From contig CAVXQE010000006.1 of assembly GCA_963763755.1 (NCBI GenBank), positions 434,001 through 498,000 of the forward strand: a stretch of DNA of 64,000 nucleotides, in the 5' to 3' direction. Of the stretch, positions 17,483-27,002 are shown piece after piece; the first letter of the stretch is position 1; the number at the start of each line of letters is the position of its first letter. The notes below the pieces were generated by a model, which saw only the letters and a program-made list of their open reading frames with translations, made no database searches and was not told the origin of the DNA. The position numbers and the translations under genes are program-made. This DNA comes from Gaiellasilicea sp963763755 (GTDB lineage: Bacteria > Actinomycetota > Thermoleophilia > Gaiellales > Gaiellaceae).

Positions 17483-18845
17483 TCAGGCGCGGGTGAGCGC
17501 GGCGTCCGCGGGCTCAGGGCCGCCCGGCGCGGGCAGGGGAAGCCGCACGGTGAAGACGGTCAACTGCCCGGGCTCGCTCGACGCGTGGACCGAGCCGCCC
17601 ATGCCTTCCGCGAGCTCCTTCACGATCGCGAGCCCCAGCCCCGTGCCCACCGGACGCTCGCGTCCGTAGCGGGAGTAGAGGTAGAAGCGCTCGAACGCCC
17701 GCTCGAGCTCCTCCGACTTCAGGCCCGGGCCGGTGTCCTCGACGCGGAGCTCGCCGGGAGCGGTGACGATGCGGACGGTGCCGCCCGCCGGCGCGAGGCG
17801 CAGGGCGTTCTCGACGAGATTCGAGACGATCTGGAGCACGCGGTCCGCATCGCCGATCGCGGGTGCGTCTGCCGCGGCGACGAGCTCGAGGGTCACGCCG
17901 AAGTCGCGCGCCTGTCCTTCGTAGCGGCGAACCGCCTCCCGTCCGATCTCGGACAGGTCGATCGGCTCGCGGCGGACGCTGAACTCCGCCTTGTTCATCC
18001 GGGCGAGGTCGAGCAGGTCGCCGACGAGCCGTTCGAGCCGATGTGACTCGCCGACGATCGTCGTCGCCGCCTCCTCGGGTGGCAGCACGCCCTCCTGCAG
18101 TCCCTCGGCGTAGCCGCGGATTGCAGTCAGCGGCGTCTTCAGCTCGTGGCTGACAGAGAGGAGGAACGCTCGCTCTGCTTCCCGTGCCTTCGTCAGCGCG
18201 ACGGCCAGCTCGTTGAAGCTCTCCGCCAGCTGCGCGAGCTCCCGCGGGCCCTCGACGGGCACGAGCGGCGGTTGCTCGGTCGAGCTCGCAAGGCCGCGGG
18301 TGGCCTCGGCGACCCGCCGGACGGGCCTGGCGATCGCCCGCGCGAGCAGGAATGCGATCAGGGCCGCGAGCGCGGACGTCACGATCGCCGCGACGATCAG
18401 CCCCTGCACCTGCGGGCGCCAGGCGGAGTTCGTCGAGCTGGCGGGACGCAACAGCACGAACCCCTTGCCGCCGAACGAGCCGGGCGGCGTACAGGTACCG
18501 CGTTCCTTCGGACTCGATCGTCCCGTCGAGCCGTGCTCCACGGCGCAGGCGCGCAGCGCGGTCGGGCGGCAGCAGCGGCGACGAGCCGTCCAGCGCGACC
18601 TGCTCGACCCGCTGATCCTGGCGGTCGAAGAAATCCTGGAGCGACTGAAGCCGCGAGAAGGGCAGGATCGCGTCGCGTTCGCGCTCCACGAGGAGGTCGA
18701 GCTGAGCAGAGACGTCACGCACCGTGTTCCGCTCGACCGCCCGGCGCGTCAGCACGGCCCCGAGCGCGAGTGTGAGCGCGACCGAGAGCAGGGCGACGAG
18801 CGCGATCGCGGCGAACAGCCGCGCGCGCAGGGACGCCAACTTCAT
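17483..18845 (-). CDS. membrane sensor histidine kinase, one extra base
   Basis: About 453 residues after removal of one base near 18480 (cgg-c-tcg), which joins RYLYAAR to SFGGKGF. TM1 is near residues 9-31 and a sensor region of about 110 residues follows. TM2 is VAAIVTSALAALIAFLLARA, then HAMP (IARPVRRVAEATRG). The HisKA phospho-acceptor is LSVSHELKTPLTAIRGY. The ATPase boxes are NLVENALRLA, VEDTGPGL and GTGLGLAIVKELAEG. Its start overlaps the response regulator stop by 4 bases, and it presumably phosphorylates that regulator. Signal unknown. Confidence 0.85.
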
Positions 18846-19552
18846 GGACGGATGGCCTTGTAGCCCGACCCCCGGAACGTGCGGATCGCATCCGGCCGGC
18901 CGAGCTTGCGGCGCAGTTGCGCGACGTGGACGTCGACCGTGCGTGTCCCGCCCGCGTAGGTCATGCCCCAGACCCGATCGAGCAGCTGGTCGCGGGAGAC
19001 GACGATGCCCGCGTTCTCGAGCAGGTACGCCAGCAGGTCGAACTCCTTGCCGGTCAGCTCCACGGGCTCGCCGGAAACCGTGACCTCACGTGCGAGCGTG
19101 TCGACGACGACGTCCCCGAGCTCGAGCGTCGCCGACAGCGCGGCGGGCTGACTGCGGCGGAGCAAGGCCTTGACGCGAGCTGCGAGCTCACGGGGCGAGA
19201 AGGGCTTCGCGACGTAGTCGTCTGCGCCGAGCTCCAGTCCCGCGACTCGGTCGGCCTCCTCGTCGCGCGCGGTCAGCATCAGGATCGGCACGGTCGACCG
19301 GGCACGAATGCCGCGGCAGACGTCGAATCCGTCCTGGCCCGGCAGGCCGATGTCGAGGATGACGACGCTGGGGCGGACCTGGTCGAGCGTCGCGAGCGCG
19401 TCCTCGCCGGACCGCACCCAGGCGACCCGATACCCGGTCTGCTCGAGATAGGCGCTGACGAGCGAGCCGATGGACTCCTCGTCCTCGACGAGCAGGAGCT
19501 GCGCGCCCGGTGTGGCCGCGGCGTTGGACCCCGCGGGCTCCGTCGCGGTCAT
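18842..19552 (-). CDS. OmpR/PhoB-family response regulator
   Basis: 236 residues. The receiver domain has the acidic pocket LLLVEDEES, the phospho-acceptor Asp in VVILDIGLPG, Thr in MLTARDEEADR and Lys in VAKPFSPREL. The C-terminal winged helix includes LTGKEFDLLAYLLEN and TVDVHVAQLRRKLG and ends FRGSGYKA. It is coupled to the downstream kinase and to the upstream membrane protein by 4-base overlaps. The 11-bp direct repeats before this operon and before the RTX gene are its likely sites. Confidence 0.9.
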   Translation of the reverse strand: MTATEPAGSNAAATPGAQLLLVEDEESIGSLVSAYLEQTGYRVAWVRSGEDALATLDQVRPSVVILDIGLPGQDGFDVCRGIRARSTVPILMLTARDEEADRVAGLELGADDYVAKPFSPRELAARVKALLRRSQPAALSATLELGDVVVDTLAREVTVSGEPVELTGKEFDLLAYLLENAGIVVSRDQLLDRVWGMTYAGGTRTVDVHVAQLRRKLGRPDAIRTFRGSGYKAIRP

Positions 19553-19944
19553 CCCCTGCCGGCGCGAACCTCGGTTGCCGGCGCGTCGCCGTCCCGGATC
19601 ACGGTCGCGGCCATGCCCTTCCGCAGCGCGGTGTACGCGGCAGGCTGCCCGCCGACGGTGATCGCCGCGTCGGGCGCAACCGCGATCGTCACGAGGCTGC
19701 CGTCGCGCTCGCGAAGCACGAGCGCCCCGTTGGCCTTGCTGCGGATGACGCCGCGGTCGACCCGGTACAGGTGGAGGGCACCGCCGTCCTTGATCAGGAC
19801 GTCGGCACGGACGAGCTTGGGGCCGAAGAAATACGTCCCGAGCGAGCCTGGAAGCGCGAGGCCCGCCGGCGCCGCGAGCAGCACCGCGTTCACGAGCAGG
19901 AGGGCCGCGACGGCCCAGAGCGCCTTCGATCGTCTCGGATTCAT
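19549..19944 (-). CDS. membrane-anchored extracytoplasmic protein upstream of the two-component genes
   Basis: A 131-residue protein. The start is ATG 19944 (MNPRRSKALWAV). A signal anchor (ALWAVAALLLVNAVLLAAPAG) is followed by a beta-rich domain (FGPKLVRADVLIKDG, LVLRERDGSLVTIAVA, AAITVGGQPAAYTAL). That shape is typical of small envelope domains that bind or cover surfaces. It is the first gene of the operon and its stop overlaps the regulator start (ATGA). It may be a sensor partner or accessory lipoprotein-like factor of the kinase. No named family was recognised. Confidence 0.6.
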   Translation of the reverse strand: MNPRRSKALWAVAALLLVNAVLLAAPAGLALPGSLGTYFFGPKLVRADVLIKDGGALHLYRVDRGVIRSKANGALVLRERDGSLVTIAVAPDAAITVGGQPAAYTALRKGMAATVIRDGDAPATEVRAGRG

Positions 19945-19986
19945 GCGCGCATTGTTGCCGACCTTCGTCACCGTGTCGTGCCCTCC

Positions 19987-20003
19987 GTGTAAGGGCGGTG
20001 TAA
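19987..20003 (-). promoter_or_regulatory. direct repeats GTGTAA spaced 11 bp upstream of the two-component operon
   Basis: GTGTAA at 19987 and 19998, exactly 11 bp apart, 43 bases upstream of the first gene (ATG 19944). Read toward that gene they are TTACAC units, similar to the TTTACG pair before the RTX gene. This is a likely autoregulatory site. Confidence 0.45.
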
Positions 20004-20043
20004 AAAACACTGGTTTCGCGCGGGAAAGTGAGCTTTCAGGAGT

Positions 20044-20071
20044 TTGGCACAGGCCTGGTTTGAGGTATGAA
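20044..20071 (+). promoter_or_regulatory. putative sigma-70-type promoter
   Basis: TTGGCA (20044-20049), a 16-base spacer and TATGAA (20066-20071). The predicted transcription start is at about 20078, the first base of the GTG start codon, which would make a leaderless mRNA as is common in actinobacteria. Confidence 0.35.
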
Positions 20072-20077
20072 GGGGGT

Positions 20078-20454
20078 GTGGGTCGCCTCCGCCTCGGAAG
20101 CGTTGCCTGGCTGGGGATGATCCTTGCCGGTTGCTGCCTGGGCGCTGTGGTTTTCGTCGCGTGGCCCGAGCCGACGACGTATCTGACGCGCCAGCCTCAC
20201 GGCGAGTCGAGGCCCAAGACACCGAGCGTCGCCGTCGAGCACAAGGCTCCGGTCGAGCGAGTCGTCGCGAGCGCCGATGCCGTCGCACCGCCGCAGCCGG
20301 AGCTCGCGGCCGATCCGTCCGACGGAGCGTGAGCTCGCCGGACCGCCTCCGGTCTCGTCGGAGATCGAGAGCGGACGACTATCGCCCGGAGACTGCAGAG
20401 GAGCTCGGCGCGAAGCCGCTCCCCGGCATGTATCCGGACGCAGCTACGCCGTAG
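20078..20454 (+). CDS. small membrane-anchored protein, two extra bases
   Basis: It starts GTG 20078 with a basic N-terminus and a TM helix (VAWLGMILAGCCLGAVVFVAW), then a Pro/Ala/Glu-rich outside part. The first frame stops at 20332. Removing one base near 20329 and one near 20377 gives a longer product that ends ESDDYRPETAEELGAKPLPG and stops at 20454. The natural-looking C-terminus makes the joined form more likely. Two adjacent cysteines sit in the TM helix. The gene ends inside the last codons of the convergent MFS gene. Function unknown. Confidence 0.45.
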
Positions 20455-21703
20455 CCGCCGCCGCGGCCGTCCGCCGCATGCCGACGAGCTGCCGTGCGGT
20501 GACCAGGGTCATCGCGAGCCCGGTCAGACCGGCGACCGTGAAGCTGAGTTGGGTCCCGCCGAGATCGACCAGCCAGCCGGCGAAGAGACCACCGATCGGC
20601 GCGAAGCCCGGCGAACGCCCAGAGATAGAGGCTGACGACCCGCCCGCGCAGGTGGTCCGGCGCGTTGAGCTGGAGGATCGAGTTTGCGTTCGATGTCCAG
20701 AGCGTGAAGCAGCCGCCGGCGATGAACAGCAGCACGCCGCACGCCCAGACCGTCTCCAGCGGGGCGAGAGCGAGCAGCGAGACGCTGAAGCCCCCGGTGC
20801 CGAGAACGAGCACTTTCCAGCTCGCGCGGCCGATTGCGGCCGACAGCAGTGCCCCGACGAGCGCGCCGGCGCCGAAGCACGCGGAGAGGATGCCGAAGAC
20901 CTCCGGCCCCGTGTTCAACGTGTCCGAGGCGAGCAGTGGCAGGAGGACGTGGAAGTTGAAGCCGACGGTGCTGACGACGGTGACGATCAGGAGCACGAGG
21001 CGCATCTGCGGCTGAGCCGAGGACCCAGGAGAAGCCTTCGCGGATGCCGCGCATCATCGTCGGGGGCTCGCCGCTCCGCTGGAGCGGTACCAGCTCCTCC
21101 TTCCGCATCAGCAGGAGGCCCGCCAGAACGGCGAGGAACGTGATCGTGTTGATCAGGAAGCAGAGCCCCGACGCCGACCGCGGCGATCAGCACGCCGGCG
21201 ACCGCGGGACCGACGACACGCGAGGCGTTGAAGAGGCTCGCGTTCAGGGCGACCGCGTTCGGCAGCTCCTCGCGTCCCACCATCTGGAACGTGAGCGCCT
21301 GGCGACCTGGGGCATCGAAGACGAGGGCCGTACCGGAGAGGATTGCGAGCACGTAGACGAGCCACAGCGTTTGTGAGCCGGTGAGGACGAGCAGCGCGAG
21401 GATCGCGGAGAAGGTCATCGAGACGCTCTGCGTCGTGATCACGAGCTTGCGGTTGTCGATCCGGTCGGCGACGACACCTGCGACGAGGCCGAAGATCGTG
21501 AAGGGAAGGAAGCGACAGAATGCGAGCGCGCCGACCGCGAGCGGCGAGTGGGTGAGCTCGACCACGAGCCAGGCGAGCGCGATGTTCTGCATCCAGGTGC
21601 CGCTCACCGAGATCACCTGTCCGGTGAAGAAGAGGCGGTAGTTGCGGTGCCGGCGGAGGCTTGCGAAGGTGCGCGCGTTGAGCGCGAGGAGACCCGCCGT
21701 CAC
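20444..21703 (-). CDS. MFS efflux transporter, three extra bases
   Basis: About 418 residues after removal of one base near 21166 (ggg-g-ctc), 21015 (ggc-t-cag) and 20607 (ggg-c-ttc). Joined segments read GVG|LCFLINTITFLAVLAG, EGFSWVLG|QPQMRLVLLIVT and LYLWAFAG|FAPIGGLFAGW. The result is a 12-TM drug or metabolite exporter of the DHA3/enterobactin-exporter type (N-terminal RNYRLFFTGQVISVSGTWMQ). It is coupled to the MarR gene upstream by a 4-base overlap, so it is probably repressed by it. All three changes are net +1. Confidence 0.75.
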
Positions 21704-22131
21704 AGGAGCTTTCCGAGCGGTTCGATCGCGGCCTCGACCGCTGCCAGCTCGTCGTCGTCCAGACCGCGGAGGCGGTCGGCGAGCCAGGTCGTGCGCCGGG
21801 CGCGGACGCGCCGCAGCAACCGCTCTCCCTCGTCGGTCAGAGCCAGGCCGACGCGACGGCGATCGGTCTCGTCGCGAACGCGCGCGAGCAGGTCTGCCTT
21901 CTCGAGCCGGTCGACGTACCCAGAGAGCGCGGGAGCCGAGATCCGTTCCTCTGCTGCCAGCTCGCGCAGGCTCATGCCCGGGTTGTTGCGGACCAGCCAG
22001 AGGAGCGTGACCTGACGGCTCGTGATGCCGAGCTGCTCCGTCTCCTGGCGCAGCTCGCGTGAGAGGCGCAGCAGCGCCGGCCGCAGCTGATTCGCGACGG
22101 TGAGGGGATCGGCGATAACGTCGTTAACCAT
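21700..22131 (-). CDS. MarR-family transcriptional regulator
   Basis: A 143-residue winged-helix repressor. The recognition region is ISAPALSGYVDRLEKADLL and the wing is RDETDRRRVGLALTDEG, as in MarR proteins that sense small aromatic or toxic compounds. It is first in an operon with the MFS exporter and faces the MmpL-type exporter across 69 bases. A perfect inverted repeat overlaps its start codon, so autoregulation and control of both transporters are likely. Confidence 0.9.
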   Translation of the reverse strand: MVNDVIADPLTVANQLRPALLRLSRELRQETEQLGITSRQVTLLWLVRNNPGMSLRELAAEERISAPALSGYVDRLEKADLLARVRDETDRRRVGLALTDEGERLLRRVRARRTTWLADRLRGLDDDELAAVEAAIEPLGKLL

Positions 22132-22142
22132 TAACCTGGTTA
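22125..22142. promoter_or_regulatory. MarR-type operator TAACCA-N6-TGGTTA
   Basis: A perfect 6-bp inverted repeat with a 6-base spacer that overlaps the MarR start codon (minus strand, ATG at 22131-22129) and lies 59 bases before the divergent exporter start. Size and place fit a MarR dimer site. Confidence 0.65.
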
Positions 22143-22200
22143 TGAGTTTACCAAATGGAAGCTATTGCGCGTCCCCCATCCGGGTCATTAGCGTGGGGCC

Positions 22201-24358
22201 ATGACCGAGCGACTCGCCCGGCACGCGGCACTGCACCCGAAGCGGATGGTCGCGATCTGGGGCGGTGGTCTTCGTTCTCTCGATCGGCGCGATCGCGGCG
22301 TTGCTTCCGTCGGCGATCACGACCGACGCCCACGTCACGAACAACCCCGAGTCGGAACAGGGCTACGCGGCGATCGGCAGGCACGCCCGTCCGTCGGACG
22401 ACTTCGTCAACGAGGTCGTCGTCTTCCGGGCACCCGGCAAGGACGTGACCAAGGATCCGGACGTGCGCCGGGCGGTGGAGGAGCTCGCGTCGGCGCTGGA
22501 GGCGACGGGCCGCACCTACCGGGTGACGACCGCATACAGCTCGAAGGACGCGAGCCTCGTCTCGCCCGACCGCGACGCGACGGTGCTCGCGATCGCGATG
22601 GGGAACGACGCCGAGGACGGGATCAAGGACGTGATCGCCGTCGTCGAGCGTGCCGACGACGGCCCCTACGAGGTGACGATCACGGGCGAGTACACCGCGG
22701 ACGACGACCTGCTCTCGCTCTCGAACAAGGATCTGAAGGAGGGCGAGCTCTTCTTCGGCCTCCCGGCGGCGCTGATCGTGCTGCTGATCGTCTTCGGGGC
22801 CGTCGTCGCGTCGCTCGTGCCGCTGCTGCTGGCGATCGTCGCCATCGTCTTTGCCCTGGCGCTCGTCGCGATCGTCGGTCAGGTGTGGGAGGTCTCGTTC
22901 TTCATCGTCAACATGCTCACGGGCATGGGCCTCGCGCTCGGGGTCGACTACGCGCTCTTCGTCGTCTCCCGCTTTCGCGAGGAGCGGGGGCGAGGAATCG
23001 AGAAGGTCGAGGCCATCGAGGCGACCGGACGAACCGCGAGCCGGGCGGTGCTCTTCAGCGGCACGGCGTTCGTGATCGCGCTCAGCGGGATGCTGCTCGT
23101 GCCGGACACGATTCTGCGCAGCCTCGCGCTGGGCGCCGTTCTCGTCGGGGTGACGGCGGTCACCGCGGCGACGACGCTGCTGCCGGCGGTGCTGTCGCTG
23201 CTGGGCGATCGCGTCGACGCACTCCGGGTGCCGTTCCTCGGCCGCAGTGCGTCCGGGGAAAGCCGCTTCTGGGGCTCCGTCGTTTCACGCGTCCAGCGGC
23301 GTCCGTGGATCAGCCTCATCGTGTCGGTTGCGTTCCTGGTCGCGCTCGCGCTGCCCGCGCTCGATCTCCGGACCGGCTCGGCCGGCGTCAGGACGGTCCC
23401 GGACGGCTACCCGTCGAAGGACGGCTTCAACGCGCTCGTGAGCGAGTTCGGCGTGGGGACCGTCGACTCGGCGCAGGTGGTCGCCGAGGGCGACGTGAAG
23501 AGTCCCGAGGCGCGCGAGGCGATCCAGAACCTCGTGCAGTTGCTCTCGAACGACCCGGCCTTCCGCGCGCCGGAGGCTTCGACGTCACCGGACGGCCGGC
23601 TGGCGATCGTCGAGGCGCAGGTCCGCGGGGACAGCCGCGACGAATCCGCGGTACAGGGAGTCGCGCGGCTCCGTGCCGACGTCGTGCCCACGGCGATGGC
23701 CGGGACCGACCTGGACGTTTTCGTCACCGGTGAGACCGCCGAGATCGTCGATTACCGCGAGATGCTGAGGAGCTGGCTCCCCCTCGTTCTCCTCTACGTG
23801 CTCGGCTTCAGCTTCGTGCTGCTGACGATTGCGTTCCGCTCGCTCGTCGTGCCGGCGAAGGCGATCGTGCTCAACCTGCTGTCGGTCGGAGCGGCCTACG
23901 GCCTGATCGTGCTCGTCTTCCAGAAGGGCGTCGGCAACGAGCTCTTCGGCTTCCCGCAAGTCGACGTGATCGAGGCCTGGCTGCCGCTCTTCCTCTTCTC
24001 GGTTCTCTTCGGCCTCTCGATGGACTACCACGTCTTCCTGCTCAGCCGGATCCGCGAGCGCTACACGCAGACCGGCGACACGACCGAGGCGGTGGCGTTC
24101 GGTGTTCGGACGACCTCGCGCCTGATCACCGGCGCGGCGCTGATCATCATCGTCGTCTTCGCGGGGTTCGCGACCGGCGATCTCGTGATGTTCCAGCAGA
24201 TGGGCTTCGGGGTCGCGGTCGCGCTCCTGATCGACGCGACGCTGATCCGCTCGGTGCTCGTTCCGGCGGCGATGGAGCTGCTCGGCGACCGCAACTGGTG
24301 GCTGCCGAGCTGGCTGGGCTGGCTCCCCCACATGGAAGTCGAAGCCGAGCGCGGTTAG
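22201..24358 (+). CDS. MmpL/RND-type membrane exporter, one extra base
   Basis: About 718 residues. ATG 22201 is in a different frame from the rest, and removing one base near 22262 (ggc-g-gtg) joins MVAIWG|VVFVLSIGAIAALLP. Layout: TM1, an outside domain (about 45-180), TM2-6, a second outside domain (about 370-510) and TM7-12. The MmpL hallmark in the middle of the first bundle is GMGLALGVDYALFVVSRFRE, and the matching LSMDYHVFLLSRIRERY is in the second. MmpL proteins export lipids, siderophores or toxic compounds using the proton gradient. The divergent MarR operator suggests an efflux role. Confidence 0.85.
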
Positions 24359-25232
24359 CTCGCCACGAACTGCGCGATCCGTCTGCCGATCAGCTCGCCC
24401 TGGTCCTCCTGCAGGAAGTGGCCGGCGCCCTCGACGGTCTCGGGCTCGAGCGCGCCCGGGATGTGAGCCGCGATGCGCTCGGCGACACGGGGCGAGAAGA
24501 TCGGGTCGGAGTCGGAGAAGAGGACCAGCGTGGGCTTCTCCCAGCGCGCGAGCTCCTCGCGCACCTTCAGGTGCACGGGCAGGTCGGGGTGGTCGGGGGA
24601 GATCGGGACGAGCCCTGGGAAGGCGAGGATCCCCGCCTTCGACTCGGGCACCGGCCAGGGTGCGCTGTAGGCCGCCTCGACCTCCTCGCTCATCGGCTGC
24701 ACGGCCGAGATCTGGACGAGCCGGCCGGGGACGATCTCGGTCCCGAGTCGCACCAGCCAGTCACGGAAGCGCAGCCACTCCTCGGACGGCGGCCGGCCGC
24801 CGCCGATGCCGGTGTTCATGATCACGAGCCGCCCGACCCGGTCGGGATGCTCGACCGCGAGGCGGAGCCCGATCGGGCCGCCCCAGTCCTGGACGACGAC
24901 GGTCGCGTCGCGCAGGTCGAGCTGCTCCGACCAGCCGGACGATCGACGCCGTGTGAAAGTCGTAGGAGTAGTCCTCGATCAGGAGCGGCTTGTCCGAGCG
25001 GCCGAAGCCGAAGTAGTCGGGCGCTATCGCCCGAGCCGACGCCGGTGAGCTCGGGGATGATCTTGCGGTAGAGGTACGACCACGTCGGCTCGCCGTGGAG
25101 GAGCAGGACCGGCGGGCCGGCGCCCTCGTCGAGGTAGTGCATGCGCAGTCCGTCCTGCTCGAGGTAGCGCGGCTCGAAGTCGTAGCCGGGGAGGCCTTCG
25201 AACTGCTCGTCCGGGGTGCGGTAGGCGTCCAC
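24355..25232 (-). CDS. haloalkane dehalogenase-like alpha/beta-hydrolase, two extra bases
   Basis: About 292 residues once one base is removed near 25031 (tcg-g-gcg) and near 24928 (gtc-g-gag). The joined protein matches subfamily I haloalkane dehalogenases: LLHGEPTWSYLYRKIIPEL, then AIAPDYFGFGRSDKP, nucleophile Asp in VVVQDWGGPIG, then VIMNTGIGGG, and catalytic His in VEGAGHFLQEDQ. These enzymes hydrolyse carbon-halogen bonds in the cytoplasm, but related proteins with the same nucleophile act on other substrates. It ends convergently with the exporter, with stop codons overlapping. Confidence 0.75.
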
Positions 25233-25288
25233 GCGCCGACTCTAACCCGGAGGCTTGGTTTCGCTGCGCAGCGGGAACGATCGTCCGG

Positions 25289-26215
25289 ATGGCCGAGCCT
25301 CCTCCCGTTCCGCCCGATCCCGACGACGAGACGGTCATCGTCCCGCCGACGGATGACTGGGCGTCAGAGAGCGAGGTGTTCGTCGAGGAGAGCGTGACCG
25401 AGCCGCCCCCTCCGAAGCGACCGGTGTTCTGGCCATGGCTGCTCGCCCTCCTGGCGCTTGTGCTGGTGGGTCTCGGCGCGGTGTACTTCTTCACCCGCGA
25501 CGACGACAACGACGAGACGACGACCACGTCGACGGCTGCGACGACGACGGCGCAGGTGACAGTCCCTGACGTGGTCGGTACGACGTCCTCCGAGGCGACG
25601 GCCACTCTTCGTGGCGCGGGTCTCGACGCGAATCTCGTCTCCGTGCCTTCCGATCGATCGCCCGGCACGGTCGTCGCACAGAATCCGTCGGCCGGCGAGG
25701 AGGTGTCCGACGGCTCGACGGTGAGACTGAATGTCGCCGAGGCCGCCAAGCCCGCTCCCGCGACAACCGCGCCGGAGACGACTGCGCCGACCACGACCGC
25801 CGCGCCCGAGCCGGCTGCTGTTCCCGACGTGGTCGGCCAGGAGCTCGCAGATGCAGCCCGCGCCTTCAGCGAGGAGGGACTGAAGGTCGCGGTGGTCTAC
25901 GTTCCCTCGAACGAGCCGGCAGGCAGCGTCGTGGCACAGGCGCGACCGCCGGGCGCCGAGCTCCAGGCCGGGGACACCGTTCAGCTGAACGTCTCGACCG
26001 GAGCCGAGCCCGCGCCCGACGTGCAGGTCCCGGATGTCACAGGGGAGAAACAGGCCGGCGGAAGGGATCAGCTGAAGTCCGCCGGCTTCGAGGAGCTCAC
26101 GCTCCAAGAGCACACGGACGATCGCTCGCGCGTGGGTTCGGTGCTCTCGCAGACGCCGTCGGGCGGCGCCAACATCCCGCGCGGCTCGCTCGTGCTCCTG
26201 TACGTCGGCGCCTAG
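25289..26215 (+). CDS. membrane protein with three PASTA domains
   Basis: 308 residues. A cytoplasmic Pro/Glu-rich N-terminus is followed by a TM helix (WPWLLALLALVLVGLGAVYFF, about 47-67), an Asp/Thr-rich linker and three PASTA domains. These start VPDVVGTTSSEATATLRGAG, VPDVVGQELADAARAFSEEG and VPDVTGEKQAGGRDQLKSAG. A Thr/Ala/Pro linker lies between the first and second. PASTA domains bind muropeptides or beta-lactams, usually in Ser/Thr kinases or PBPs. Here no kinase or transpeptidase domain is attached, so it may be a sensor or cell-wall adaptor. Confidence 0.85.
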   Translation: MAEPPPVPPDPDDETVIVPPTDDWASESEVFVEESVTEPPPPKRPVFWPWLLALLALVLVGLGAVYFFTRDDDNDETTTTSTAATTTAQVTVPDVVGTTSSEATATLRGAGLDANLVSVPSDRSPGTVVAQNPSAGEEVSDGSTVRLNVAEAAKPAPATTAPETTAPTTTAAPEPAAVPDVVGQELADAARAFSEEGLKVAVVYVPSNEPAGSVVAQARPPGAELQAGDTVQLNVSTGAEPAPDVQVPDVTGEKQAGGRDQLKSAGFEELTLQEHTDDRSRVGSVLSQTPSGGANIPRGSLVLLYVGA

Positions 26216-26219
26216 ACGG

Positions 26220-26915
26220 CTACTTCGGGGCGGGGTCGAGCTTGTAGCCGACGCCGTAGCGCGTCTGGATGAAGGTGTTGGTCGAGGAGCGCGAGTCGAT
26301 CTTCTCCCGCAGCTTGCGGACGAAGACGTCGACCGTGCGGTCGCGATGCGAGGCACGCCGGCCCCAGACCCGCTGCAGCAGCTCGTCGCGGGTGAGGACG
26401 CGGCCCTGGTCGAGTGCGAGCGCGTAGATGAGCCGGAACTCGGTCGGCGTCAGCTCGGCGCTCTCGCCGTCGATGTAGGCCTGGACGTTGCGTGGGTCGA
26501 GCCGCAGCTCCTCGACGTTGATCTCGTCGCCGCGTCGCGGCTCCTGCGCGCGGGTGCCGCGCCGCGCGGCGGCGGCCACGCGGGCTGCGAGCTCCTTCAT
26601 CGAGAACGGCTTGACGATGTAGTCGTCGGCGCCCAGCTCGAGCGCGTTGATCCGGTCGTGCTCGGTGCCGCGCGCGCTGACGACGACGATCGGTGTGCCG
26701 ATCCCCTCGCTGCGCGCCTGCTCGATCACGCGCCAGCCGTCGATGCCGGGGAGCATCAGGTCGAGGACGCAGACATCGGGCTGCTCGTAGCGGAGCCGGG
26801 CGAGGCCGGTTTCGCCGTTGGCGACACCGACGGCGTCGAAGCCGGCAGCGGTCAGGTGCCGCGCCATGCCCTGGGCGATGACGTCGTCATCCTCGATGAT
26901 CAGAACCTTCGCCAC
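26220..26915 (-). CDS. PhoB/PhoP-type response regulator
   Basis: 231 residues of the OmpR/PhoB family. Receiver: VLIIEDDDV, phospho-acceptor Asp in VCVLDLMLPGIDGW, VVVSARGTEHDR, and Lys in IVKPFSMKEL. The C-terminal winged helix ends TRYGVGYKLDP. It is divergent from a kinase gene at 27003, and three PHO-box units with 11-bp spacing lie in the gap. The neighbourhood (pst, phoU, ppk) makes it the likely phosphate-starvation regulator. This assignment rests on context and the boxes, not on a diagnostic residue. Confidence 0.85.
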   Translation of the reverse strand: MAKVLIIEDDDVIAQGMARHLTAAGFDAVGVANGETGLARLRYEQPDVCVLDLMLPGIDGWRVIEQARSEGIGTPIVVVSARGTEHDRINALELGADDYIVKPFSMKELAARVAAAARRGTRAQEPRRGDEINVEELRLDPRNVQAYIDGESAELTPTEFRLIYALALDQGRVLTRDELLQRVWGRRASHRDRTVDVFVRKLREKIDSRSSTNTFIQTRYGVGYKLDPAPK

Positions 26916-26949
26916 GACTTCATCATGCAGTGTGCGCCTGCTGAGGGTG

Positions 26950-26978
26950 GGTGAAGGAGTGGTAACGGGGTGGTGAAC
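26950..26978. promoter_or_regulatory. PHO box between the phosphate regulator and its kinase
   Basis: GGTGAAG at 26950, GGTAACG at 26961 and GGTGAAC at 26972, spaced exactly 11 bp. This is the reverse complement of the actinobacterial GTTCACC unit. It implies autoregulation of the divergent pair. Confidence 0.75.
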
Positions 26979-27002
26979 GGGCGTCTGTTACAACCGCCGG
27001 TG

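Noticed and set aside
24355..25232. Plain epoxide hydrolase instead of haloalkane dehalogenase-like enzyme
   Set aside because: The HGEPTWSYLYR and QDWGG segments of the reconstructed protein fit subfamily I dehalogenases better, though the substrate remains unproven.
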